Origin: Zeugodacus cucurbitae
Lineage: Eukaryota; Arthropoda; Insecta; Diptera; Tephritidae
Direction of reading: 5' to 3'
NCBI RefSeq assembly: GCF_028554725.1
Contig: NC_071668.1
Coordinates: 55,099,732 to 55,163,731 of the forward strand
Length of the DNA stretch: 64,000 bases
Below the pieces are notes generated by a model, which saw only the letters and a list, made by a program, of their open reading frames with translations, did no database searches and had not been told where the DNA came from. Shown in pieces: positions 1 through 11,705 of this stretch; the stretch's first letter is position 1; the number at the start of each line of letters is the position of its first letter. A program made the position numbers and the translations under genes.

Positions 1-330
1 TTGTTTCTTTGTTTGTTTGAACGCGTTAATCTCCGAAAGTACTGGTTCGAATTGAATAATTCTTTTTGTGTTGGATAGTCCATTTATCGAGGAAGGCTAT
101 AGGTTATATACGCTGGAGCGAAGAAACAGTGGTAAATGTGTAAAAAACGGGGGAAATTATTTATCTTTGAGGGCTTCCGTTCCTTGCGCTGCGAAAGCGG
201 TTCAAGATACACAAAAGTTATGTATGAAAGAATTATTTCTCTTTTAATGATCTAAAAAAAGTCCGTGAGTATCGTTTTTGTGATAACTAATTTGGTCGAA
301 ATTATTTGTTAGAGTTGTATTAACATAATA
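1..330 (+). mobile_element. Probable 5' non-coding part of a Helitron
   Basis: The opening bases (a TTTG-rich start, then GAACGCGTTAATCTCC, then a block ending near the GC-richer run at 185-215) resemble, from memory only, the non-coding segment near the 5' end of insect Helitrons. The segment is on the same strand as the helicase remnant at 876-1860 and the CTAG end at 1964, so all three could be one internally deleted element whose true 5' end lies before base 1. No coding frame is seen here. This is a memory-based resemblance and has not been tested by alignment. Confidence 0.35.
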
Positions 331-477
331 ATATTAATCTTTATCCAAATAAATGTGTTGTTGGTTAAGAGTATTTAATTCTGAATAAAATTGTCTTTGA
401 CGACACTTAATTTCAACGAACAACTTAAAAGATACTATTACAAATAAATAACTCCGAAACAAAATCAACTCGCACTC

Positions 478-600
478 TGCACTGCGCTGGCCGGCGGGCG
501 AGAAGCGGTGTTTGCGGGCGCGCCGGAGGGGGTGTAGCTCTCCGAGATACCATGCCGCGCGGTCGGCTCCGTACTGAACGGTCGAACGCAGCGTTAATTT
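478..600. other. GC-rich patch within AT-rich DNA
   Basis: About 120 bases with many CpG steps (GGCCGGCGGGCG, GCGGGCGCGCC) stand out sharply from the AT-rich sequence on both sides. On the minus strand they sit inside a 105-codon open frame (334-651) whose product I do not recognise. The patch lies between the Helitron-like 5' part and the helicase remnant, so it could be a separate insertion (for example an LTR fragment), captured host DNA, or a promoter-like patch. Nothing in the sequence decides between these. Confidence 0.35.
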
Positions 601-875
601 GTTTTTGCGATATATTATCATCGTAATAATACTTTTTAAATACATTTTCATTTTGTAGTTGTTTTCTATATAGTAGATATTTTTTTTAGTATATCACTTT
701 GTTTCTATTAGTTTCACAGTAAATAATCCTTTTTTTGTTTTCATGTAGATTATTAATTAAATAAGTAGGTTAGTTTACCTTATTTTCGTTTTACGGTAAT
801 TCTTTTGACATAATATTCAGTTTACGTAAATACCAAGTACAGGTAAAAATAATATGAGATAAGTGCAATTCTCTA

Positions 876-1860
876 GAAGCACTTGACAGAACAATGAACG
901 GTCTGTGGAATAATAATCGTCGCTTTGGTTGCGCTATGATACCGTTAGCATGCGATTTTGGAGAAATACTTCCTGTTATTCCAAAATCAACAGCGGCGGA
1001 TGAATTGAATGCATGTCTCGAGTCATCGTATTTGTGGCGGTACGTGAAAACCACACGATTGACCATGAATATGCGAGAGTTCCCGCAATAGGATAGCACC
1101 GCAGAAGAACTGTTAAAAGTTGGGAATGGGCAAATTCCGGTTGATTTTTCAATGGTTTGATATCAATTCCACCTGGCAATTATCAATTCACTTCAACGAA
1201 AGATGAACTCATTAAGAATGTATATCTGAATGCATGGGCCAAAATTATAAGTAACTACGATTGGTTGAGCATATGCGCAATTTTAGCTGCCAAAAATACC
1301 GATGTCGATGACTTAAACTATACGATTCAAAGTCAAATTCCGGAAGATTTGTGTTCATACAAATCGATCGATCGTGATGTAATTGAAGACAAAACCGTAA
1401 ATTATCCAGAAGAATTTCTTTGGATTTGTCTGGCATGCTACCCCATCCTTTGCGTCTCAAAGTTGGATCTGTCATTATTATGGTTCACAATCTTCATGCG
1501 CCGAAACTGTGTAATTGACTGATTGTGACGCAGCTATCGAATAATGTGATAGTTGAAAGAATTTTGCAAGGGACTTACAAGGGGGCAGATTGATTTAACG
1601 AATTCCTTTGACTTCCAAAGATTCGCCATTCCAGTTCAAACGTATTCAGTTTCCAGTGGGACTTACATATGCGAGGTCAATCAACAGGTCACAAAGACAG
1701 TCGCTGGAAATGTGTGGTAAATCTGGAAATGCCATGAGTTTCACACGGCGAGCTATACGTGGAGTGTTCACCAGTTGGAAAACCATCTTCTCTGTACATT
1801 TATACAGCGGAGCAGAAAACAAAAAATGTTGTTTATCAAGCTGCGTTACGTGAAAAATAT
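876..1860 (+). pseudogene. Helitron PIF1-like helicase, 3' part, broken
   Basis: This is a remnant of the helicase domain of a Helitron Rep/helicase protein, which unwinds DNA during rolling-circle transposition. Frame 3 from 876 reads EALDRTMNGLWNNNRRFG, then DFGEILPVIP (the PIF1-family DFRQxLPVIP block), ending in a stop at about 1089. A second frame from 1157 carries FTSTKDELIKNVY, AILAAKNTDVDDLN and an IPEDLCSYKSID block. After a frameshift near 1425 the match continues with LRLKVGSVIIM and NLHAPKLCN. The 1608 frame holds QFPVGLTYARSINRSQRQSLE (helicase motif V region), and the 1759 frame continues through VGKPSSLYIYTAEQKTKNVVY (motif VI region onward). At least three frame changes and several stops make it a clear pseudogene. 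The Rep domain and helicase Walker motifs are absent. Family assignment is strong; the exact edges are approximate. Confidence 0.8.
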
Positions 1861-1930
1861 GTAGAAAAATCGCAAATAAATCGCAAAATCACACTTCTCA
1901 ACAACACTCTTTACTTTTCAAAACAAATAC

Positions 1931-1964
1931 TTTCACGCAGGGCAACGACAGCGGGATCAGCTAG
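1931..1964 (+). mobile_element. Probable Helitron 3' terminus (decayed hairpin + CTAG)
   Basis: CGCAGG at 1936-1941 and ACAGCG at 1948-1953 form a partly decayed stem (only the outer CGC/GCG pairs survive) around a six-base loop. GGGATCAGCTAG follows and ends in CTAG at 1961-1964. Helitrons end in CTRR preceded by a short GC-rich hairpin, and this site lies about 100 bases after the helicase remnant on the same strand, as expected. The next base is T, which fits insertion between A and T. Confidence 0.5.
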
Positions 1965-4900
1965 TCAAATTCATAAAGGGAATTATATTTATTATAATGT
2001 AAAAAAAAATATTACAATATTTCACAAAAATATTTTAATTTAATAAATTAGTGGTGAGACTAATAGTAACAGGTTGTTATTAATTACACTCCTTTGTCTT
2101 TCAATTAAAAAATCATAATTAATGGAGCTTTACATTTTTGGCGTTCCATACGGATGTTGTAATTAACTATTAATTGTAAAGTAATTAAATAATTAACGGC
2201 ACTAATTTTCGCGCAATAAATTAGCATCGATATGCTCTCTTTAGTACATTTAGTTAACACAAATGCGCGATTCGCCGACCTATTTGCGCACCATTTAACT
2301 CACCATTAGTCACAAATTGACAGACATACATACCGGGACATGAGCACTAAATCAACGGCACCTCTAGCACATTAAAAAAAAACAGCTAGAATAGTGCACC
2401 GAAGTGCATATTAAATAATGGAATAATTGCATTACCTGTAAAGAGAGGAAGAGAGAAATAAAATAAGAGTGAGTGAGAGGCATAATAAATTTATTGCTGT
2501 ACTTTTACAACTAATGTTGGTATAAATTTTAAGAAAAAAGTATATGCATTAATGTATAAGTATGTGTGTAAAATAATAAATTAAACAAATTACAAAGCTT
2601 GTTGAGGTCCGGCGAAAAGGTGGCGCTGAACGCGGTGCTCGCTTCGACATGACAAATTATAAGTTTATGCATTTTTCATTTGGTAACTAGTTAATTGGAA
2701 AATTAAAAGCAGCACTAGCGGCAGCAGCAACAACAACACACCTAACAACAACAAGTGGGCGCCTACAACAAACTGCTGGCAGAAATAATGTGCAAATTAA
2801 ATGGGTTCATTGACTTGCAAACGGCCGCGCGAGGCAACAGCACAGGCAGCTCAGCACAAAGTACGCAAACTAATGGCCGCAAATACCACCCACCGACCGA
2901 CCGGCACTCAGCGGCCAATCAGCTTGCCACCCAACTGTAGCTACTACTACACACCATACATAGTACTAGTCAGCGAGCAACTACTTTAGCTTTATTTCAT
3001 AAGGGCTTGTCCAACAAGTGGCTAGTGATAGTAGAAGAAATAACAACAACAACAATAACGGCAATAACGGTAGTATATGCCTTGTTGTTGTCCGTAATGG
3101 ACGCCATAACGACGGACACCCACAAGCAAAGTTGGTTGGTGGCGGCACAGACGCGACAGCTTAGTATGAGTAGAACAGTGGACAGAGCCAATTTTAAAGT
3201 CGCTGCCAAAGAGACGACTGTCTTAAGAGACGCGAGGTGTGTGGTGCGCTGGAATCGATGGTAAAGGGTAAATGCTTAGAAAGTGTGGTGGGAATGTGTG
3301 TATTGTGTTGCACTGACTACACTCGTTTGGCGCGCTTGTTGCGCTCGTATTGTCACTGTGTTCGTGTTTTTTTGCTGCTTTTGTTGTTTTATCAACCATG
3401 CGCCCACGGGTAATTGACCTCATACAGAAATCAGTATAGAATGCAACGCGAACTTTAAAGCGTTGTTGTTGTTGTGCGCCTTTTGCATTTTTGTTGCATT
3501 TGTCACATTTTCCACGTCAGCCAAAGTCCACGATAACCACTGCACCACCACGCCTCGCTCCGCTGCCACGCCTGTCACTGACTGTAAATGCTTGGTTGCC
3601 AGGAAAAGTTTTCCGTTTTGGGCACTAAGCCAACAGGCAGGCAGACGTTAGTGACAGCTGCAAGAAATATGGCACGACTTATGTATGGAAATATGTATGT
3701 TGCTATATAAACACACTGTCCGTCAAATGTATGTAAACATAGAGCACACAGACACATATGAAATCATTGGGAATTGCCAACGATTTTGCATGGTGGTACA
3801 ATTGAAAGCAGAAATTCCTAACCACATTTGCTTGCATATATGTAAGTGACATACATACGAGTAAATTTATGCATACATACACACACATACATATTCACTA
3901 AGCCCTTCCTTGCTTAACAAGGATTAACTGTTTACTCGCCACAAAATATTCCACACCGCCCACTTGAGCGCCTCACCACCGTTGTTATTGTTGTTCGCGC
4001 ATGTCAAACTCTATTTGTTTTATAGTTGTTGTTATTACTGTTGTTGTATTCATACTTTTCCTATCCTTCAATAGTATAACGCTTTCCAAACACACAGCAT
4101 ATGACAAAGACAAGCACGGCATTTCCGGTTTGAAGGGAAATTGTCGACATTATTTGATAAGTTTTAAGTACGAACATTTTTACTGTTAGATATTGTGCTA
4201 CTTACAGTGCAAATAAATTTATAGTAGCTATCGACTGTTAGCTAACAGTAAAAATGTATATGGAGATAATAAGCCTTGGGGTGAGAGTGTCAGCATGAGT
4301 CATACTATAGAATTCATGAAAGTATTTTTTTTAATCGAAAAGAGAACTTCTTCAGTGGTTTAATAGAGTACCATAACGCCTAATAAAGTTTGAGCCTCAC
4401 GTCAAAGGTCTGCCAGCACCAAAAGAACTAGGACCGAACCCGATATTATACACATAAGCCTTATCCGACGAATGGAGATTCGAACATGTACCCAGCCGTT
4501 GCCCTAAGTCTGATGGAATTTAATGATAATTAAGAGGTTTGCAATAAAAGAAATAGACTGTATCGAAAAATTATTCAAAAGTAAAGTTGTCGAAAGCTTG
4601 CTGAACTCAATAAGATATTAAAGAGTAGACCACTAGAGAACTCCTACTCGGTCCAGATTATAGTGAGAGTGTAAAGATTGCAGTTTTCACCGATTCCACT
4701 AGCATACATATGAGTCTCAATAAATATATTGGATCAATAATTGAGTTTGAGTTTAATCTCAGTTAATTAAACCAAACGTCACAATCGGCGTAAACGTTTA
4801 TCTCTCTGAATGTAGTTACACATTTAGTAAGTTAATCTATCATGTCTTTAAATGACAGCCCCCTACACCAGACTGTAAACAGTTTACGATAGTAGATTAC

Positions 4901-5035
4901 CCCATCAACCCTACCGTTGAAGCTCAAATCAACGGTGAAGAAGCTCACAACACACCTCCTCAAACAACTCCCATTACAAAAGTCCCCAAAATTGCATGGA
5001 AATTAATGTTCTGTGACTAGCCTTCTCTGGACTCC
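1965..5035. other. No gene seen; AT-rich, then trinucleotide-rich DNA
   Basis: 1965-2700 is very AT-rich with no readable frame beyond chance. 2701-3900 has CAG/CAA runs (2721-2755, 3041-3060), long TTG runs (3460-3475, 3490-3505, 3980-4060) and CATA/TATG microsatellite stretches (3660-3900). Short open frames here are of low-complexity composition with no recognisable domain. 3900-5035 shows no repeat or domain I can name. It could be intergenic or intronic. Confidence 0.5.
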
Positions 5036-5039
5036 GTCC

Positions 5040-5360
5040 CAGTGATTGACGTTCTTTGAGTCTAATCTCTACCCATCGCATCCATACTGAGCTCGATTTG
5101 CCTCGTAAAATTGGAGTGTTCTTTGTGCAACATCGTTCTAAATGCCGTAGCAGGTTTAACTCCTGCTTATTCAACCTAGACTTCGATATACTCAACACAC
5201 GTCTTACATAAAATGAGTCCACGCATGACACTAACCACCTCATCATCGGCCTTTTCCCCCTCTGACCCGATCTTGACGACACATTGCGTTTCCTGGGCTT
5301 TCAGTAAGATTTCTTCGATGACAAGTAAGCTCTAGATAGCCGCTACAAGAACAACAGCAA
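5040..5360 (+). mobile_element. LINE remnant, 3' end of ORF2 (Jockey/R1-like)
   Basis: The plus strand reads, across frameshifts, LPRKIGVFFVQHRSKCRSRF, then an N-x-LDFDILNTR segment, then a HDTNHL stretch, then DDTLRFLGF before an acidic DD end. This order (LPR..LxQLRSG, then a zinc-knuckle HDTxHLF, then ETAxFLGL and a DDD tail) matches the C-terminus of insect Jockey/R1-type LINE polyproteins. A CAA-rich run (5341-5365) follows, as in the 3' UTR of such elements. The piece is heavily mutated and 5'-truncated, so it is non-functional. A 102-codon frame on the other strand is its shadow. Confidence 0.5.
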
Positions 5361-7285
5361 CCAAATGATAATCAGAAAGCACTACGGAAGCATAGCAAGA
5401 AATAAGCTGGCAGACAACCTATCTTATTGATCAGGCCTTAATCAAACAGGAGCAGTGTCCTCCTGCACAGTTCAGGTCCTGACCACAGCGACAGAGTTCA
5501 GCATTACTTTAGGTATATGGGTAAAATCTCCTCGGATTACTAGGAAAAAACATGTACGCAGACGCTTCGGAGCTGTCGTCCTCTTTGAATAGTATTCTGT
5601 AGAAGAAGAAGTCAAATCGTCAGATCTTTAAAATCGAGTAAGCAAAATAGTCCTCGAATCTGGAATTTTCAGCAAAAATAGACATTCCCTAGCAGAGGTG
5701 TCCCATTTAAAAAACTTTTGACTTTCGTGAAAGGGTCCAGAAAATGTACGTACCTCCATATTTATGGTAAAAATTCTGTCATCCTTCGATTTAAAATCCC
5801 AATTAAAGCATTAATTTTAATATTGACAGCGAAGAAGCGAATGTCAGCCAACTTAATACATTTACTGCTATCTATATATTATCAAAATACTGAGTCAGCG
5901 TCATAGCAGAGCAAATGAATATATGCGTACTATATAAGAGTGCATTCACACATCGCTTTTTATATATAGATATGTGTCTGTGGAACCATATATTTTTGCG
6001 CGGCTGGACCAGCAGACACATAACCATTAACGAAATTGCACATTGAATACACACAAGCACGAAAACGTTGCAACAACAAATAAAAAAACATACATACATA
6101 TATATATGAGTATTCGGAAATCTACAAATGAAGAGAAATGTGGGGACTCCACAGTCAGCGCAGTAGTTCAGAGGCCAAGAGTATGCAAATGAAAGAAGTG
6201 AAATGCAAAGTACGGCGAAGGCACAAGCAAAAGCAAAAAGCGATCATACATTAAATTGCATGAGTGTATGTATCTGTGTATATATGTATGTGTGAAGGTG
6301 TGTGCTCAAACGAGACACGAATTTGCGTATGCTGTGTTGAGTACTCGGTGCAAAACGGCAATGAAAGTCAAGTGGGCTATTCGAAGAGCAGTGCAATGCA
6401 GTTCGTAGTGCAGCAAACAGAGGGGGGTACTTTAGAGATTGAATAAAGTGTATGTAAGTGTGGTATGCACTCCAATATATATTTGTATCACAGACATGCA
6501 GCTAACAGTAAATTTTAGTAATTATAATTTTTGGTGAAAAAATAAAAAGTAAATTTAAAACTCAGCTCTAATAAATGCAAAATTTAACAATTTGCTGACC
6601 AAAAAATTACCCTATAAATCCTCACGAAACGCCTTTTCTCAGATTACTGAAACTACCCAAGTTCCGTTGTATCTTCTATTCTAACTTCAGGAATTATTCA
6701 ATCCCATAGATGTCGCTCGTGTCGACATAAACTTTATTGTTCATTTATTTTTACATTAATTTATATGGAGTATAGAACTCGAAAACGGGCAACGTTCAGA
6801 AAAGCCAAAGATTAATGGGACTGATTCTTCAACAAGATAGGTTATACTGCCATCAAGATGTTCCATGTTTCGTTCTCTGAATCTAACATTACGAACCCCT
6901 TTGGATCCGAGGATGTAAATAAAGTTTAAAACGTTGAGAATTTTTGAACTCAATAAAGAGTACCATTATAGTCTTTTTTCTTTGTTAGAGTATTTTCTTA
7001 ATATTTACTCTAAGGACATTTTTTTAACCTTTCCTCCAACATATATTAGAACAATTCAACCGATCCAGTGTAAGATCATACTGTCTACTTAAAGAAACAA
7101 AAGAACATGTTTAGAACTAGCAATTTCATCAGCAATTCCGAAAATGTCAATTACTTGTGATTTTTGAAGTTTTTTACAGACATTAGGAATCCCAAACCAA
7201 AAATTTTATCAAGTCGTATCCGGCTATAACCAAAAAATACCGAAGAGTTCCTGGCTCTGAATATTGTCTCTTCGAAACATAGCAC
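5361..7285. other. No gene seen
   Basis: The stretch is mostly AT-rich with TATA/TATG microsatellite segments (5870-6120, 6240-6300). Nothing in either strand reads as a known domain. 6120-6450 is slightly more GC-rich and holds short open frames of no recognisable family. Confidence 0.5.
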
Positions 7286-7393
7286 AGAGAGAGAGAGAGA
7301 GAGCGAAAGATGAGAGAACAAAAGAGAGAGAGAAATAGAGCGAAAGATGAGAGAACAAAAGAGAGAGAGAGATAAAGAGAGAAAGAAAGAAAG
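7286..7393 (+). repeat. GA-rich tandem array with a 37-bp higher-order unit
   Basis: A pure (GA)n run at about 7286-7303 leads into a longer unit containing GCGAAAGATGAGAGAACAAA. That unit occurs twice, starting near 7301 and 7338 (37-bp period), and degrades into GAAA runs by 7393. The minus-strand Ser/Leu-rich open frames across it are composition artefacts. Confidence 0.85.
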
Positions 7394-8970
7394 TGAGAGA
7401 TGATGATTATGACCTGACCTGCAGACAAAGAACTTAACACAAAACATAGATATAGAAAATACTGCGGGGATCAAAACCCTATTGCCCTTGACTCTAATTC
7501 AACCCTTGATTCAATCTTTAAAAGAATACTATTACATTCGAGACTTTGAACCGATTTCAGCAATTATAACTGAATACTAGTAACTGAACCCCTGCAAAGA
7601 GAAAGTAAGGAAGAAAAATAATATCTAACGTCATGAGAGAGACCACTGTTACTACACAAGCATTGAAATTTATTACAGTCAACTCGAACAAATATACACA
7701 GTTTCCATAAAAGCAATCAAATGAGCATACAAGCGCATGCAATTGGTCAGCCGAAGTTTAGGCGGTGGACCAAAAGGGCAAAATTGCGCTATGAATTGAA
7801 GCTGCTGGGCACACACATGAACTGTATGCAAGTGTGTGTGCGTCTGTATGAACGCAATGGCAAAATGTACTGAATAAACATTTGCACAAATAACCGCCAT
7901 TCGAGCGCCGCTCTCCAGCAACCACACACAGCTGATGTCCACAGGCAGAGCGTGTAATAAGTGCGAGTACCAGAAGGGATGTAGAAAGAAGAAGCTAGAG
8001 CAATTGCAACTGCCGCAGTTGGCAATGCAACAGCAAATGCAATGTCTACAACAGGCTGGTTGGCTGGCTGGACATGCAACTACATGGCAAATTAATGCAC
8101 ACACACCATTGCATACCGTTTTCCTTTATTAGAGAGCCGACTGTACAAATACGCAAAAGTCTTTTAATTACGCGCCATTAAAGCAGCAGCGTCGTCCTCC
8201 ATACACAATCACCAATTCAGACTTTCAACGGAACGGTGCCACAGAAAAGTGTGCGAAATTATGAGCAAGTGGAGTACCACAAAAGTAACCGCGTGGCAAG
8301 AGTCCGATTCAGAAATGCAGACTCACATGCAAATATGCAGCGTATTGGGAAGACGCCGAAGGCATGCTGGTGCACGTAAGTGGTCTCTCACACAGTTGTG
8401 GAGATTTCCGTTTGTTATCAGCAACTAATTAAGTGTCCGAAATGTTTCGTGCAATTCAAATTTGTCTGTCTTCCACTTTATTTAAAAATATGCATTTTGC
8501 CAGTGTGAGAAATTTGGAAAGTGTTGAGCGTGGAAAAATATCTCGAAATTCTTGAATAAGATGCACTCAAGGTGTATGAGAAAGGACACTCTTCACCCAA
8601 GGCCTCGTACATTCGCTGTAATAAACCCCCGGAGACCACAACCCTCGGCTATAAGGTTGCGCTGAACTTCCGATATCTCATCTTTGGAAATGCTCGAAGG
8701 AATTAAATCAGACGATATGTAATCACCCGTGTTCGGTTCGCCTTTCTCTATTCTTTACAAGATAATATTTATGAACGGGAATCCAGAAACAGGACAAGTC
8801 AAACGCATGTCCGCAAGCAGTCGCAAATAACTTCGACTTTGTTTTTTCAACATTCATGAAAGTCCTTCTTACAGGACTTTGAATTCCAAACTTCGAAGAT
8901 TGATTTCCATTCCTTGATATTTATCAAAGAACGGCGAGTTAAGGTTAGACGCTTCAACATGGTTTTCCTT
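7394..8970. other. TE-poor stretch with short unassigned open frames
   Basis: No transposon is recognised. A plus-strand frame at 7935-8132 (65 codons) starts MSTGRACNKCEYQKGC and continues Gln/Leu-rich. A second plus-strand frame at 8261-8428 (55 codons) starts MSKWSTTKVTAWQ and crosses a good splice-donor match, GTAAGT, at 8376. Neither has a family I know. A 141-codon Cys-rich minus frame (7679-8104) looks like a shadow of CA/TG-rich sequence. Treated as non-coding unless transcripts say otherwise. Confidence 0.4.
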
Positions 8971-8975
8971 GGGTA

Positions 8976-9653
8976 AATTTTATGATCGAAATTTTATGGG
9001 AGCTTTCGTCTTTTAACAAAATGTTCAACTTCTTGAGCGAAGCACGCGAAATTTATAGTCAACATAATCGACCTACTGACCATACTATTCGGAATCCAGC
9101 ATTGACTATTATTGAGATCCAGCATTCATTATTCGAAAATATTCGACCGAATAGACCACGTTCAGCATGAGAAATAAAGCGGCCGCAACCGTCGCATGAT
9201 AACCGATTATTTGATGTCTGAAATTGAAGCTCGTGCCCTCGGCAACATTTGGTTTCAACAAGACGGCGCCAGCCCACAAATCGCATCAATCGATGGATTT
9301 ATTGAAGGAACACTTCGGTGAGCAGGTAATTTCACGTTTTGGGCCGATCGATTGGCCACCAAGATCGTGTGTATCACACCGTTAGATTCTTCCCTGTGGA
9401 GATATGTAAAGTCTAAAGTATATGCGGACAATCCCGCATCGACACAGGTCTTGGAGCAAAACATCTTGCGTGTCAATCGCCAGTTACTAGTCGAAATGCT
9501 CGAACGAGTCATCGAAAATTGGACTCAACGGATGGACAATCTGAGATACCAAAGATTGTTCTTTCGAATGATAATATACATTCCCCATAAAATTTTAATT
9601 TTTTGTTTTTTGTTTTCTTTAAAAAGTAGAGAAACTCGAAATGGATCACCCTT
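8976..9653 (+). mobile_element. Decayed, internally deleted rosa-type (DD41D) mariner
   Basis: The N-terminal part reads FNFLSEAREIYSQHNRPTD from about 9015, matching the HNRPSEQTI region of the intact transposase at 44890. At about 9175 the similarity jumps to the LMSEIEARALGNIWFQQDGA block, so the middle of the protein, including the first catalytic Asp, is missing. The rest continues in shifting frames: EHFGEQVISRFGPIDWPPRSC, then WRYVKSKVYADNP, then MLERVIENWTQRMDNLR. A right end ATGGATCACCCT stops at 9653, followed by TA at 9654-9655, the mariner target dinucleotide. No matching left end is visible. It is non-functional. It is closer to the copy at 56411 than to the intact one, since both share the GGATCACCC end and the LMxEIEAR block. 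Confidence 0.8.
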
Positions 9654-9655
9654 TA

Positions 9656-10900
9656 ATATCTATTTGACCACAGAAATAAATTTATAGTTTGTATAAAAGT
9701 GATTTCTGATCGTCAACAATTTCAGTGCCTTTCAAAGCTTTTGGTTCTACTTTTCTATAGAGATGAAATCTTTACAAGGCTGTGGAAAAGATATATGATT
9801 ATTCAAGCCGTACACTAGTAATTAAGTACAGCTCGATCAAAACTGAGGTTAGGTTATATGCCTTTCCTATGAAAGAAAGTAAACCATCTTAAAATCTTTT
9901 AAAACACTTATGAAAGTGGAAAAGGCAATTTTAAGAGGGCACTGATTCAAAATATATTTAAAAATCGCAGAAATTAAATTTTATTAAAAAGTAAAGCCAA
10001 CAATACTCCATTTTCAAAATAATCTCTCGCAACCCACAATATGGCACCCATTATTATTACTACCCCACGTTCTTTTCGCGCTACTATTATTTTTACAGCG
10101 AGTGTTATCAGCGACACGAAATGTATGTGCAACAACATAAATTGTACGCTCTTACCCCGCCTAGTAGTTGGCAGCAGCTGTAAGCACGATTTGTTGTGGC
10201 GCTGTCATAAAATGTACATGTAACGGCAGGAGCAGCTTGACAACAACCACAGTAGCAACAACAATGCAAACAAATTAAAAAAGGCATTACTGCTACAATA
10301 ATAATAATAAATGACGGAGAATGTGATTGCTAACAATGGCACTTAAAAACCGAATACACCACCCGAATAGGGGGGAGATGGAGTAACTTACGATATTTTT
10401 ACACTAATAAAATAGCTGCGAAACGTGACCGGGCACTATGAACCGCTGCAAAAGGGGACGTTAAGTGATAAAATTACAAATACGCATGGTTCCATGGTGG
10501 GACATTACATTTTCTGTAAGAAATCGGTAGTTTTACAGGGTTTCGTCGGCTGTAGCACATTTTAATATCCGTTTCTTATATGCAACGGTCAAGTCTTGCT
10601 CAGAAAACCCTTCCCTAATACCTACATATTCCAAAAAATAAACTTGGTTAATAAAGTAAGGGTTAGTTTTAATTTCAAGACTGATTCCGGCAACGTTAGT
10701 CGGGGCGATCTCCCTTGGTCAAACACCGATCACCTGAACAAATCTCAAAAAGTATTCGCGTATCGACGAAGTGTTTCGATCCACCACAGGCATGGAATCC
10801 CAGAAATCATCTATGGTAATCTGGACAGGCGAATTAATCTGGAAAAGTATCGAGGTATTGACAGTTGACGTCCGTCACAAGTCTTATCCTCTCCGCTTAT
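9656..10900. other. No gene seen
   Basis: Mostly AT-rich. 10030-10320 carries ATT/CAA/AAT trinucleotide runs typical of fly non-coding DNA. 10600-10870 is open for 90 codons on the plus strand, but the product is not recognised. Confidence 0.45.
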
Positions 10901-10924
10901 AGGTTCAGGTTCAGGTTCAGGTTC
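10901..10924 (+). repeat. Hexanucleotide microsatellite (AGGTTC)4
   Basis: Four perfect copies of AGGTTC in tandem. Confidence 0.95.
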
Positions 10925-11068
10925 AAACATTTACAATTGAGGCAAGTAGTTATGAGAACCGCTTGTATTCCTTTATAGGTCAGGAGGATCTCACAGTCGA
11001 GGAAGTGATGGTTGTTGAACAGCGCATACCGAGCTCACACGAAGCCACTTAGTTTAGTCAAACCATCC

Positions 11069-11157
11069 CATTCTGATGATATGGGAGTCATAGTGGCCTT
11101 TGTCTAGTCCTTTTAGTTCTCATTCTGATGATATGGGAGCCATAAAGGCCTTTTTTG
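11069..11157 (+). repeat. Tandem duplication, 52-bp spacing
   Basis: CATTCTGATGATATGGGAG is found at 11069 and again at 11121, each followed by a nearly identical CATA-x-GGCCTTT segment, giving two diverged units of about 52 bp. Confidence 0.85.
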
Positions 11158-11499
11158 ATCTAATCACACTCTAATCAGTACATATTACTATTGTTACAAT
11201 TGAATTTATAGCGTATCTTACTTCAGCATAGAGCTTTGTTTTGATTGGCTTCATAATGTTTCTAAATGTTGGCTGGAATCTTTGACAAGAGAAGAAACCT
11301 TACAAATATTCGACATCAAAAAGGGTCCGGTGATCCGAAGAACAAGTTGCAAAGGAAACTGCAATATAGTTTTCTTTGAGAAAACTATGCGAAAAATTTT
11401 CGCTTCAAAGAGCTTTACAACTTCAAAAAATCACCACTTACCTAAGATTCTGACGACGTCAGCCACGAAACAAATCGGAGAATCACTCAACAGGTGCTA

Positions 11500-11705
11500 A
11501 CACGGGCTCAGTAGGCCTTCTCTCGCAAAACCAAAGTAACGCTCCATAAGTCACTCACCATACCCGCCTTGATGGTGCGGAAGCATGAATGTTTACCCAA
11601 AAAGACGAGCACACCTTAGAAGCGTTCGAGAGAAAGTCCTCCGAAGGATTTATGGCCCAACACGCGTGGGCATAGGTGAGTACCGGATTCGATTGGTTGG
11701 TTTCG
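11500..11705 (+). mobile_element. LINE scrap (post-RT region, same family as 21-22 kb copy)
   Basis: The plus strand reads SRKTKVTLHKSLTIPALM and, in another frame, FERKVLRRIYGP. These match SRRTKIKLYKSLIIPVLL and FERKILRKIYGP of the better preserved copy at 30834-31696. The fragment is short and frameshifted, and it stops after the GEYR-equivalent position. Confidence 0.65.

Noticed and set aside
43..60. GGTTCGAATTG resembling a tRNA T-loop
   Set aside because: No acceptor stem, D-loop or anticodon arm can be built around it.
4974..5282. 102-codon minus-strand frame
   Set aside because: It is the shadow of a plus-strand LINE C-terminal remnant that matches known motifs.
7151..7474. 107-codon Ser/Leu-rich minus frame resembling a membrane protein
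   Set aside because: It is produced by translating the GA-rich tandem array.
7679..8104. 141-codon Cys-rich minus frame
   Set aside because: Arises from CA/TG-rich sequence; no signal peptide or cysteine pattern of a known family.
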